A stretch of DNA of 32,175 nt. Source: Candidatus Paralachnospira avium. GTDB lineage: Bacteria; Bacillota; Clostridia; Lachnospirales; Lachnospiraceae. Each line of letters starts with the position of its first letter. The first letter of the stretch is position 1. The stretch spans positions 1-32,175 of the forward strand of contig CAJFUL010000021.1 in assembly GCA_904420245.1 (NCBI GenBank), written 5' to 3'. Shown in pieces: positions 1 through 6,840 of the stretch. Under the pieces are notes generated by a model that saw only the letters and a program-made list of their open reading frames with translations, did not search any database and was not told the origin of the DNA. Both the position numbers and the translations under genes were made by a program.

Positions 1-2737
1 CCAGGCACTCTCCTGTGGACTTCATCTCCGGTCCCAGCCCGATGTCCGCGCCCCGGATCTTTTCAAAGGAGAACACCGGCATCTTGATGGCGATGTAATC
101 CGCCTCCGCCTGAAGGCCCGGCTCATATCCCAGCTCCCGGATGGTGCTTCCGATGATGACCTGGGTGGCCAGCTTCACGATGGGGATCCCGGTCACCTTG
201 CTGATATAGGGCACCGTCCGGCTGGAACGTGGATTCACCTCGATCACATATACTTCGTCGTTGCTGACGATGAACTGGATATTGATGAGGCCCCGCACAT
301 GGAGCGCCCTGGCCAGACGCCTGGTGTATTCCTCGATGACTCTCTTGGTCTTATCGGAAAGGCTCTGGGCCGGATATACGGAGATGCTGTCGCCGGAGTG
401 GATCCCCGCCCGCTCGATATGCTCCATGATGCCGGGGATCAAAACGTCCGTACCGTCGCAGACGGCGTCCACCTCGATCTCCTTGCCCATCAGGTATTTA
501 TCCACCAGGATCGGATGCTCCTGGGTAAACCGGTTGATGACTCCGATGAATTCCGTGATATCCTGGTCGTTGATGGCGATCTGCATGCCCTGGCCGCCCA
601 GCACATAGGAGGGACGCACCAGCACCGGATAACCAAGATCGTTGGCTGCCCGGATGGCTTCCTCACAGGTAAAGACCGTATGGCCGGCAGGCCTGGGGAT
701 ACAGCACTCCTCCAGGATCTTGTCAAAGAGCTCTCTGTCCTCGGCCGCATCCACGTCCTCGGCGGAAGTGCCCAGGATCGGCACGCCCATCTTCATCAGG
801 GCTTCCGTCAGCTTGATGGCCGTCTGGCCGCCGAACTGGACCACAGCGCCGTCGGGCTTCTCAAGCTCCACCACGTTCTCCACATCCTCGGGAGTCAGCG
901 GTTCAAAATACAGTTTATCGGCGATATCGAAGTCGGTGCTGACCGTCTCCGGATTGTTGTTGATGATGATGGTCTCGTACCCCGCCTCTGAAAAGGCCCA
1001 GGTGCTGTGGACGGAGCAGAAGTCGAACTCAATGCCCTGACCGATGCGGATGGGGCCGGAACCCAAGACCAGCACCTTCTTCTTGGTGCGGGCGCCGTCG
1101 GCCTCATTCTCGCTGCCGAAACAGGAATAATAGTAAGGCGTCTCTGCCGCAAACTCGGCGGCGCAGGTATCTACCATCTTGAAGGCGGCCCGGATGCCGT
1201 ATTCATTTCTCAGGTTTTTGATCTCTTTTTCCGTCTTTCCGGTGAGGCGTCCGATCACATTGTCCGGGAATTCGATCCTCTTGGCCTCCGCCAGAAGCTC
1301 CTTGGTCAGAGGCTCTGAGGACAGCCGCTTCTCCATCTCCACCAGGATCGCGATCTTGTCGATGAACCACTTGTCGATCTTGGTGATGTCATGGATCACA
1401 TCGTAGGAAACGCCTCTGCGGATGGCTTCCGCGATCACATAGATCCTCCTGTCATCCACCCTGTGCAGGCGCTCCAGCAGCTCCTCGCCGGTATCTCCCG
1501 AGAAGTCCTCGCTCATGAGACTGTCCACATGCTGCTCCAGGGAACGGATGGCCTTCATCAGGGCGCCCTCGAAGTTGGTGCAGATGCTCATGACCTCGCC
1601 GGTGGCCTTCATCTGGGTCGTCAGGGTCCTCTTGGCGCTTATGAACTTATCGAAGGGCAGACGGGGCAGCTTCACCACGCAGTAGTCCAGCATGGGCTCG
1701 AAGCTGGCGTACGTCTTTCCGGTGATGGCGTTGGGGATCTCATCCAGGGTATAGCCCAGGGCGATCTTGGCCGCCACCTTGGCGATGGGATAACCGGTGG
1801 CTTTAGAAGCCAGGGCCGAAGAACGGCTCACTCTGGGGTTTACCTCGATGACGCAGTATTCAAAGCTCTCCGGATGGAGGGCGAACTGGACGTTGCAGCC
1901 GCCGGTGATCTTCAGCTCGTCAATGATGTTGAGAGCCGCGCTCCGGAGCATCTGGTACTCCTTGTCCCCCAGAGTCTGGGAAGGAGCCACGACGATGCTG
2001 TCTCCCGTATGGACGCCCACCGGGTCGATATTTTCCATATTACATACGGTGATCACATTGCCCGCGCTATCCCGCATGACTTCGTATTCGATCTCTTTCC
2101 AGCCCGCGATGCACCGCTCCACCAGCACTTCTCCCACACGGGAAAGCCGCAGGCCGTTCTGGAGGATCTCCACCAGCTCTTCTTCATCCGCCGCGATGCC
2201 GCCGCCGCTGCCGCCCAGGGTATAGGCGGGACGCAGCACCACCGGATAGCCGATCTGGTTCGCGAACGCAATGCCCGACTCCACGTCATGGACCACGGTG
2301 GACGCCGCGCAGGGTTCCCCGATCTTTTCCATGGTGTCCTTGAACTCCTGCCGGTCCTCCGCCTTGCGGATGGTCTCCGGCGTGGTGCCGATCAGCTTTA
2401 CATGGTGTTTTTCCAGGAAACCGGAATCCGCCAGCTCCATGGCCAGGTTCAGTCCGGCCTGTCCGCCCAGGGTGGGAAGGACGCTGTCCGGCTTCTCCTT
2501 CTCGATGAGCTGTTCCAGCACCTCCACAGTCAGAGGTTCGATATAGACCTCATCGGCAATATCCTTATCGGTCATGATGGTAGCCGGATTGGAATTGAGG
2601 AGCACCACTTCGATCCCCTCTTCCTTCAGGGAACGGCAGGCCTGGGTGCCGGCATAGTCAAACTCGGCGGCCTGTCCGATGACAATGGGACCGGAGCCGA
2701 TCACCAGTACTTTTTTGATCTCAGGATTCTTAGGCAT
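1..2737 (-). CDS. carB: Carbamoyl-phosphate synthase large subunit (3'-truncated by window edge)
   Basis: Joins bicarbonate, ammonia (channelled from CarA) and two ATP to make carbamoyl phosphate for pyrimidine and arginine synthesis in the cytoplasm. About 912 codons are present. The protein begins [21 protein letters not shown]. The two homologous halves each show a nucleotide-binding start ([13 protein letters not shown] near residue 10, [13 protein letters not shown] near 555) and an ATP-grasp core ([13 protein letters not shown] in the first, [13 protein letters not shown] in the second). The family is usually about 1070 residues, so the C-terminal allosteric MGS-like domain lies outside the window. 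The ATG shares one base with the carA stop (TAATG), which points to translational coupling. No frameshift was seen in the part present. Confidence 0.97.
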   Translation of the reverse strand, partial: MPKNPEIKKVLVIGSGPIVIGQAAEFDYAGTQACRSLKEEGIEVVLLNSNPATIMTDKDIADEVYIEPLTVEVLEQLIEKEKPDSVLPTLGGQAGLNLAMELADSGFLEKHHVKLIGTTPETIRKAEDRQEFKDTMEKIGEPCAASTVVHDVESGIAFANQIGYPVVLRPAYTLGGSGGGIAADEEELVEILQNGLRLSRVGEVLVERCIAGWKEIEYEVMRDSAGNVITVCNMENIDPVGVHTGDSIVVAPSQTLGDKEYQMLRSAALNIIDELKITGGCNVQFALHPESFEYCVIEVNPRVSRSSALASKATGYPIAKVAAKIALGYTLDEIPNAITGKTYASFEPMLDYCVVKLPRLPFDKFISAKRTLTTQMKATGEVMSICTNFEGALMKAIRSLEQHVDSLMSEDFSGDTGEELLERLHRVDDRRIYVIAEAIRRGVSYDVIHDITKIDKWFIDKIAILVEMEKRLSSEPLTKELLAEAKRIEFPDNVIGRLTGKTEKEIKNLRNEYGIRAAFKMVDTCAAEFAAETPYYYSCFGSENEADGARTKKKVLVLGSGPIRIGQGIEFDFCSVHSTWAFSEAGYETIIINNNPETVSTDFDIADKLYFEPLTPEDVENVVELEKPDGAVVQFGGQTAIKLTEALMKMGVPILGTSAEDVDAAEDRELFDKILEECCIPRPAGHTVFTCEEAIRAANDLGYPVLVRPSYVLGGQGMQIAINDQDITEFIGVINRFTQEHPILVDKYLMGKEIEVDAVCDGTDVLIPGIMEHIERAGIHSGDSISVYPAQSLSDKTKRVIEEYTRRLARALHVRGLINIQFIVSNDEVYVIEVNPRSSRTVPYISKVTGIPIVKLATQVIIGSTIRELGYEPGLQAEADYIAIKMPVFSFEKIRGADIGLGPEMKSTGECL

Positions 2738-3810
2738 TACTCAGTCACCTCCATCATCTTAAGGAACCGGTCAAACAGATACGCGGAATCTCTGGGGCCG
2801 GGGCAGGCCTCCGGATGGAACTGTACCGTGAAGATGTTCTTTCCGGTATAGGAAAGGCCCTCGTTGGTCCCGTCGTTGACATTGCGGAAAGCGGGGACCG
2901 CCACCTTTTCATCCAGCGAATCCGTATCCACCACATATCCATGGTTCTGGGAGGAGATGTAGACTCGTCCGGTGGCCAGATCCTTCACCGGATGGTTTCC
3001 TCCCCTGTGGCCGTATTTCATCTTATACGTATTGCCTCCCGTGGCCAGGGCCATGAGCTGATGGCCCAGGCAGATGGCGAAGATCGGCACATCCGTGTCA
3101 TAGAGCTTCCTGATCTCGGCGATGATCTCCACGCACTCCTTGGGATCCCCGGGGCCGTTGGAGAGCATGATCCCGTCCGGGCCGTCCGCCAGGATCTCCT
3201 CCGCGCTGGTATAGGCGGGATATACCGTCACCTGGCAGCCTCTCTCATTGAGGGAACGGGCGATGTTCCTCTTGGCCCCCAGATCCAGGAGGGCCACCTT
3301 GGGACCGTTTCCGGGAAGAGTATACTTCTCCGGACAGGTGGTCTTTCTCACCACGCCGGCAGGCGCGTACTCCCGGATCCTGGGAAGGATCTCCTCCAGA
3401 TCATAAACTTCGTTGGTGGTGATCATCCCGTTCATGGTGCCCTTCTCCCGGAGGATCTTGGTCAGGGCCCTGGTGTCGATGCCGGCGATGCCGGGGATGT
3501 CGTGTTTCTCCAGGAAATGCTGGATCGTATCCTCACTGCGGAAGTTGCTGGGCATGCGGGAAAGCTCCCGGACGATATACCCGTCGGGCCAGGGCCTGGC
3601 CGACTCCATATCCTCATAGCAGATACCATAATTTCCCAGAAGCGGGTAAGTCATTACAACTGCCTGTCCGGCATAAGAAGGGTCTGTGAGAACTTCAAGA
3701 TAACCTGTCATCGACGTGTTAAAAACGATTTCACTGATAACCTCTTTCACCGCGCCGATGCTGGTGCCGGTAAAAACGGTCCCATCTTCCAAGATCAGAA
3801 ATGCTTTCAT
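2737..3810 (-). CDS. carA: Carbamoyl-phosphate synthase small (glutaminase) subunit
   Basis: Releases ammonia from glutamine and passes it to CarB. The product is 357 residues, normal for the family. The N-terminal CPSase small-chain domain covers about residues 1-150 ([20 protein letters not shown]). The class I glutamine amidotransferase domain follows, with the nucleophile Cys247 in AICLGHQLM and the catalytic His/Glu in the later [11 protein letters not shown] motif. The start is supported by an AAAGGGG ribosome site about 9 bases upstream. The stop TAA overlaps the carB ATG, so the two form an operon read from a sigma-A promoter near 3908-3936. No other pyrimidine or arginine gene is visible in the window, so which pathway controls it cannot be told from context. 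Confidence 0.97.
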   Translation of the reverse strand: MKAFLILEDGTVFTGTSIGAVKEVISEIVFNTSMTGYLEVLTDPSYAGQAVVMTYPLLGNYGICYEDMESARPWPDGYIVRELSRMPSNFRSEDTIQHFLEKHDIPGIAGIDTRALTKILREKGTMNGMITTNEVYDLEEILPRIREYAPAGVVRKTTCPEKYTLPGNGPKVALLDLGAKRNIARSLNERGCQVTVYPAYTSAEEILADGPDGIMLSNGPGDPKECVEIIAEIRKLYDTDVPIFAICLGHQLMALATGGNTYKMKYGHRGGNHPVKDLATGRVYISSQNHGYVVDTDSLDEKVAVPAFRNVNDGTNEGLSYTGKNIFTVQFHPEACPGPRDSAYLFDRFLKMMEVTE

Positions 3811-3907
3811 CTATCCACCGTCCCCTTTCGTAAGCTTGCAAATGTGTAAAAAACCTGCCTCCGGGCCTTTTCTCCCCAGGTCCCGTCTTTAGGCTCAAAT
3901 TGTAAAA

Positions 3908-3936
3908 ATTCTACCACAATGTGTCCTACATTTCAA
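3908..3936 (-). promoter_or_regulatory. Sigma-A promoter of carAB
   Basis: Read on the minus strand, TTGAAA (3936-3931) and TAGAAT (3913-3908) are separated by exactly 17 bases. This gives a leader of about 90 nt before carA. The leader holds only a weak ACCTG/CAGGT stem followed by six T. I could not recognise a PyrR-binding loop or an arginine box. Confidence 0.75.
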
Positions 3937-3972
3937 CCCTTTTCCCGCAGGAATTTCTTTTTCTATCATATC

Positions 3973-4000
3973 ACCAAAAAATCATTTCCGCCATATTCTA
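3973..4000 (+). promoter_or_regulatory. Candidate sigma-K promoter of the interrupted gene
   Basis: AC (3973-3974), a 17-base spacer, then CATATTCTA (3992-4000). This matches the Bacillus sigma-K pattern AC-N16/17-CATAnnnTA at every fixed position. The predicted transcript start lies about 20 bases before the TTG start codon, just upstream of a GGAG site at 4017-4020. Sigma-K acts in the mother cell late in sporulation. The motif is short, so this remains a prediction. Confidence 0.5.
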
Positions 4001-4027
4001 ATACAAATAAAACTGCGGAGATTTCCC

Positions 4028-4990
4028 TTGCGATTAAAAACAGCCCAAACAGACGCGGTGGACAGCGGAAAGCTGATGGTCACCGTCAATTCCTCACTGA
4101 ACAGTTTCCCCATAAACGGCGCTTCCGTCTCCATCTCCGTCACCGGAGGAGACGGCCGGACCGTGGAGCAGCTCACCACGGACACCTCCGGCCAGACAGA
4201 AGAGGTCACCCTGGGGACTCCTCCGCTGGAATACAGCATGGCGCCGGGCGAGTCGCGCCCCTACGCGGAGTTCACCATCACCGTCTCCGCTCCCGGATAC
4301 GAGACCCAGGTGGTGGAAGGCTCCGAGGTCCTTCCCGACGCCACCTCCATCCAGAATATCCGCCTGCGTCCCGTCTCCTCCCAGGGAGCCGCGCCGCCGG
4401 TCGACATCCCCGACCATACCCTCTACGGAGAATACCCGCCCAAGATCGCCGAGCCGGAAGTCAAGCCCATCTCCGAAAGCGGCAATATCGTCCTCAGCCG
4501 GGTGGTGGTGCCGGAGACCATCGTGGTCCACGACGGGACCTTAAACAACACCTCAGCCCCCAATTACTATGTCCCCTATAAGGACTATATCAAAAACGTG
4601 GCCTCCAGCGAGATCTACGCCAACTGGCCCCAGTCCACCATCACCGCCAATGTGCTGGCCATCATGTCCTTTACCATGAACCGGGTGTATACGGAGTGGT
4701 ACCGCAACAAAGGCTATGACTTCACCATCACCTCCTCCACCGCCTACGACCATAAATGGATCTACGGCCGGAATATCTTCGAGAGCATTTCCGTGGTCGT
4801 GGACGACATCTTCACCAACTACCTCTCCCGTCCCGACGTCAAGCAGCCCATCCTGACCCAGTACTGCGACGGAAAACGGGTCTCATGCCCCGATTGGATG
4901 GCCTTATGGAAAAAAGTGCGGGGATCTTACGCCCTCTCGATATACGCCTTGCTGACCCAGCCTGTGTATTTTCCCTCGATGCGCACCTGA
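4028..4990 (+). CDS. 5' part of interrupted gene: SpoIID-like protein, C-terminal domain cut off
   Basis: As it stands this encodes 320 residues, but only codons 1-291 (to the ATG at 4898-4900) belong to the original gene; the rest is element sequence. Residues of about 10-115 look like a beta-sandwich of the carboxypeptidase-regulatory type (GKLMVTVNSSL, NGASVSI). Residues of about 180-290 resemble the SpoIID/LytB fold: YIKNVASSEIYANWP keeps the Glu (residue 195) that is catalytic in SpoIID lytic transglycosylases. The start is TTG, with GGAG 7 bases upstream. No signal peptide is visible. In-frame joining to 8354-8737 adds a peptidoglycan-binding domain and gives 418 residues. The likely role is work on spore or cell-wall peptidoglycan in the mother cell. 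The SpoIID similarity and sporulation role are inferred from motifs and the promoter match. Confidence 0.85.
   Translation: MRLKTAQTDAVDSGKLMVTVNSSLNSFPINGASVSISVTGGDGRTVEQLTTDTSGQTEEVTLGTPPLEYSMAPGESRPYAEFTITVSAPGYETQVVEGSEVLPDATSIQNIRLRPVSSQGAAPPVDIPDHTLYGEYPPKIAEPEVKPISESGNIVLSRVVVPETIVVHDGTLNNTSAPNYYVPYKDYIKNVASSEIYANWPQSTITANVLAIMSFTMNRVYTEWYRNKGYDFTITSSTAYDHKWIYGRNIFESISVVVDDIFTNYLSRPDVKQPILTQYCDGKRVSCPDWMALWKKVRGSYALSIYALLTQPVYFPSMRT
4887..4916. other. attL of the intervening element
   Basis: The host half-site GCCCCGATTGG (4887-4897) meets the element half-site CCTTATGGAAAAAAG (4902-4916) around the shared GGATG. Each half pairs as an imperfect inverted repeat with the matching half at the other end of the element, not with its neighbour here. 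This is what recombination between attB and attP should produce. Confidence 0.75.
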
Positions 4991-5922
4991 TACCAGCCGC
5001 CGCTCTCTCCGGTGACGCCGACCAGGTTTCCCTCCGCCAGTTTCGGCCACTGGGAAAGCAGGCCGTAGGAGGTGCCGGGACCGGTCCGGACATTGAGGCG
5101 GGAGCCTCCCAGACCTGCCGCCTTTCCCACCCAGGAGGCATAACCGCCTTCCTGCCTGCGGATCTCCAGATACCAGGCGTTCACATAGCCCTTCGCTCCC
5201 TGGATGTTGATCTTGGCCCAGCCGTTGTCATAGCGGGCCAGCACATCCACCTCGTTTCCCTCCGCCAGCTTCGGCCACTGGGAGAGCAGGCCGTAGGATA
5301 CGCCGGGACCGGTCCGGACGTTTAACAGATCTCCGTCCTCCAGATTGACCACCGTCCCGTGGGCCCAGGGCTCATAAGTCTCCGCCGTAGCCCCGGATCC
5401 CGCGCTTCCTCCTTCCATGACCGCCGCCACATCCCGGCGGAAATCCGCCATGTTCTTTCCGAACCGCTTAAAATACGGCTCCGGATCGCTGTGGCTGGAA
5501 GCAAATCCTTTTTCATGCGCTTCGTAGTGGCCGATCACCCGTTCCGGCGTCAGGCCGTATTTTTGGCAGAGAAACGCGTAATGCGCCGCCGCGTGATCCC
5601 ACATCTTCCCAAACTCCTCCGCCGTATCCAGCTCGCAGAGCTCGTACCCGATGCAGTTTTTGTTCCCCCAGGAATCTCCGATCTGCCAGCAGGCGAGGGT
5701 ATCGGGAGCAAAGGAATAGACGCCGGTATCGTCGATAAAACCATGGACCAGCTTTTCCACTCCTGGCTTGTTCCACCTCTTGTACCAGTTGTTGGAACCG
5801 GAAACGGCCCGGATCACGGCCGGATACACCGCGGGGCTGTGGACGATCAGATATTCCGTGCCCGAAAGCTTTGTCCCTTCCTTATAACAGTCGTTTTCGG
5901 TACAGTAGTAGTTCTCCGCCAT
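4927..5922 (-). CDS. Phage-type endolysin: N-acetylmuramoyl-L-alanine amidase with two SH3b domains
   Basis: The product is 331 residues and is predicted to cut the amide bond between MurNAc and L-Ala in peptidoglycan. An Amidase_2-type domain fills about residues 20-165. Candidate zinc and catalytic residues are His28 (LIVHSP), Glu94 (IGYELCE) and His144/Asp146 (SSHSDPEPYF). Two SH3 wall-binding repeats follow, each with NVRTGPG and SYGLLSQWPKLAEGN. The start at 5922 is chosen because AGGAG lies 7 bases upstream and because its ATG overlaps the holin stop by one base (TGATG). A longer frame to 6108 only runs back through holin DNA. There is no signal peptide, so release would need the neighbouring holin. 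The stop lies about 27 bases from the left junction of the element. The holin-lysin order is the standard phage lysis cassette. Confidence 0.9.
   Translation of the reverse strand: MAENYYCTENDCYKEGTKLSGTEYLIVHSPAVYPAVIRAVSGSNNWYKRWNKPGVEKLVHGFIDDTGVYSFAPDTLACWQIGDSWGNKNCIGYELCELDTAEEFGKMWDHAAAHYAFLCQKYGLTPERVIGHYEAHEKGFASSHSDPEPYFKRFGKNMADFRRDVAAVMEGGSAGSGATAETYEPWAHGTVVNLEDGDLLNVRTGPGVSYGLLSQWPKLAEGNEVDVLARYDNGWAKINIQGAKGYVNAWYLEIRRQEGGYASWVGKAAGLGGSRLNVRTGPGTSYGLLSQWPKLAEGNLVGVTGESGGWYQVRIEGKYTGWVSKAYIERA
5026..5319 (-). repeat. Direct repeat encoding duplicated SH3b segment of the endolysin
   Basis: The 66-base blocks at 5026-5091 and 5254-5319 are identical at 61 positions. They encode the AEGN-to-NVRTGPG part of the two SH3 domains. 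The high DNA identity suggests a fairly recent internal duplication or gene conversion between the repeats. Confidence 0.85.
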
Positions 5923-6200
5923 CACGTTTCTCCTTCCTTCTCTTCTTTTTTGCGTCCGATGATCTGTCTGCTCCCCAACGCCGCCATGCCGGAGACGATC
6001 CCCACGGCGATGGCCGAGATCACGTCTCCCGCCGGATAGTCCGGCATAAAGAAAAATCCCAGGCCTCCGAGGATCCCTCCCAGGCCTCCGCAGATCACGG
6101 AAGTCCATTTATCCTTTAAGGACGCGGCCTCGGCGGCCAGAGAAGCCAGATAGCAGATGACCGTGATGCCTACCACACTGCCGAGCGTTCCAAAATCCAT
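5922..6200 (-). CDS. Small phage holin
   Basis: The product is 92 residues: a short N-terminal membrane segment (about 5-25, VVGITVICYLASLAAEA), a glycine-rich second segment (about 35-52, ICGGLGGILGGLGFFF), a third (about 58-78, GDVISAIAVGIVSGMAALG), and a charged tail (GRKKEEKEGE). This size and layout fit small phage holins of the r1t/phiLC3 kind, which form membrane holes that let the endolysin out. AGGAGG sits 6 bases before the ATG. Its TGA overlaps the endolysin ATG by one base, so the two are probably translated together. A sigma-K-like promoter lies directly upstream. The exact holin family is uncertain. Confidence 0.82.
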   Translation of the reverse strand: MDFGTLGSVVGITVICYLASLAAEAASLKDKWTSVICGGLGGILGGLGFFFMPDYPAGDVISAIAVGIVSGMAALGSRQIIGRKKEEKEGET

Positions 6201-6219
6201 ATGATTCCTCCTTTCTCTT

Positions 6220-6246
6220 TACCCTATGCTCCGGAAAGAAAAAGGT
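6220..6246 (-). promoter_or_regulatory. Candidate sigma-K promoter of the holin-endolysin operon
   Basis: On the minus strand, AC (6246-6245), a 16-base spacer and CATAGGGTA (6228-6220) match AC-N16/17-CATAnnnTA fully. The expected start, near 6213, would leave a very short leader with the AAAGGAGG site almost at its 5' end. That is tight but workable. A perfect sigma-E -35 (GAATATT, 6254-6248) is also present, but its distance to CATAGGGT is 19 bases, too long for sigma-E. Confidence 0.42.
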
Positions 6247-6266
6247 GAATATTCTGTATTTTCCTC

Positions 6267-6294
6267 TTTACTTTTTCCGCCAATGTGGTAAAAT
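6267..6294 (+). promoter_or_regulatory. Promoter of tRNA-Ala
   Basis: TTTACT (6267-6272), a 16-base spacer, and TAAAAT (6289-6294). The predicted start, around 6301-6303, is a few bases before the mature tRNA 5' end, so the tRNA appears to be its own transcription unit. Confidence 0.6.
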
Positions 6295-6306
6295 GGATAA
6301 TTGTGA

Positions 6307-6379
6307 GGGGCATTAGCGCAGTTGGGAGCGCGCAACATTCGCATTGTTGAGGCCAGGGGTTCGAATCCCCTATGCTCCA
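6307..6379 (+). tRNA. tRNA-Ala, anticodon CGC
   Basis: The 73 bases fold into a complete cloverleaf. The acceptor GGGGCAT pairs with ATGCTCC and contains the G3:U70 pair that marks alanine tRNAs. The D stem is GCGC/GCGC, the anticodon stem CAACA/TGTTG with loop TTCGCAT, and the T arm AGGGG-TTCGAAT-CCCCT. The discriminator is A and CCA is not fully encoded (CTA follows). Anticodon CGC reads GCG codons. It has its own promoter and terminator and lies inside the intervening element. Confidence 0.95.
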
Positions 6380-6391
6380 CTAGAATAAAAT

Positions 6392-6420
6392 CCCGGAGGC
6401 AGGAAGCCTCCGGGGTTTTT
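6392..6420 (+). terminator. Terminator of tRNA-Ala
   Basis: A perfect 9-bp stem CCCGGAGGC/GCCTCCGGG with a 5-base loop, followed by GTTTTT. Confidence 0.9.
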
Positions 6421-6512
6421 CTCTTGCTTCTCCTCCGCTCCCGGAGTATAATAGATCTGTCAGCCGGTCCTGGGAGGGGTGCGGCCCATGGCCGTATTGC
6501 CGGTGTCCGGTC

Positions 6513-6701
6513 TCACACTGAACTATCCCGGGAACACGCGGTAGCCGGCTGACTTTCTTTCAATTCCATATCCAGGGCCTCCGCGGCCTTCTCATTCCAT
6601 ATCCGGGCCAGCAGGAGGCGTTCCGCCTCCGTGAGTCCTTCATAAGATCTCGGCCCCTCTTCCGTTTCGATCCACACGCGGATCTCCAATTCTTTTCCCA
6701 T
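6513..6701 (-). CDS. Small acidic hypothetical protein in the element
   Basis: The product is 62 residues, MGKELEIRVWIETEEG then a helical stretch TEAERLLLARIWNEKAAEAL. No family is recognised. It has no membrane segment or signal peptide and looks like a small soluble acidic protein. A GAGG site lies about 4 bases before the ATG, which is close. It is divergent from the serine recombinase and separated from it by about 140 bases. Small proteins next to large serine recombinases are sometimes recombination directionality factors, so that role is possible, but nothing in the sequence proves it. It could also be a non-coding frame. Confidence 0.5.
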   Translation of the reverse strand: MGKELEIRVWIETEEGPRSYEGLTEAERLLLARIWNEKAAEALDMELKESQPATACSRDSSV

Positions 6702-6783
6702 ACTCCCTCAAGATCCATGGCCTTATTTAGGTTCTATTCCGCCGGCCCTGTCCCTATGCAGGATCCTTTCGTTTCTTTTCCCG

Positions 6784-6812
6784 CCCTATTTTCCCGTCTT
6801 CCCGCATACCAT
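6784..6812 (+). promoter_or_regulatory. Candidate sigma-E promoter of the serine recombinase
   Basis: CCCTATT (6784-6790; five of seven positions of the sigma-E -35), a 14-base spacer, and CATACCAT (6805-6812; seven of eight positions of CATACAAT). The predicted start, near 6819, lies just before the GGGAGG site at 6828-6832. The spacing equals that of the stronger sigma-E match before spoIIM at 22733-22761. Confidence 0.42.
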
Positions 6813-6840
6813 ATACCAAAACATCCGGGAGGCATTTTAT

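Noticed and set aside
1391-2851. Long plus-strand open frame (486 codons) opposite carB
   Set aside because: It is a shadow of carB in GC-rich DNA. carB has clear family motifs throughout and this frame has no recognisable product. The same reasoning removes the long antisense frames at 6754-8265, 8734-10179, 14488-15399 and 18323-19927.
3840-3890. PyrR or attenuator leader before carA
   Set aside because: Only a 5-bp stem before six T is visible, and no PyrR-binding loop could be recognised.
4927-6108. Longer endolysin starting at 6108
   Set aside because: The extension overlaps the holin gene and has no ribosome site. The ATG at 5922 has a strong site and the overlapping stop-start.
6220-6254. 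Sigma-E promoter for the holin using GAATATT
   Set aside because: The spacing to the only CATA element is 19 bases, whereas sigma-E promoters use about 14.
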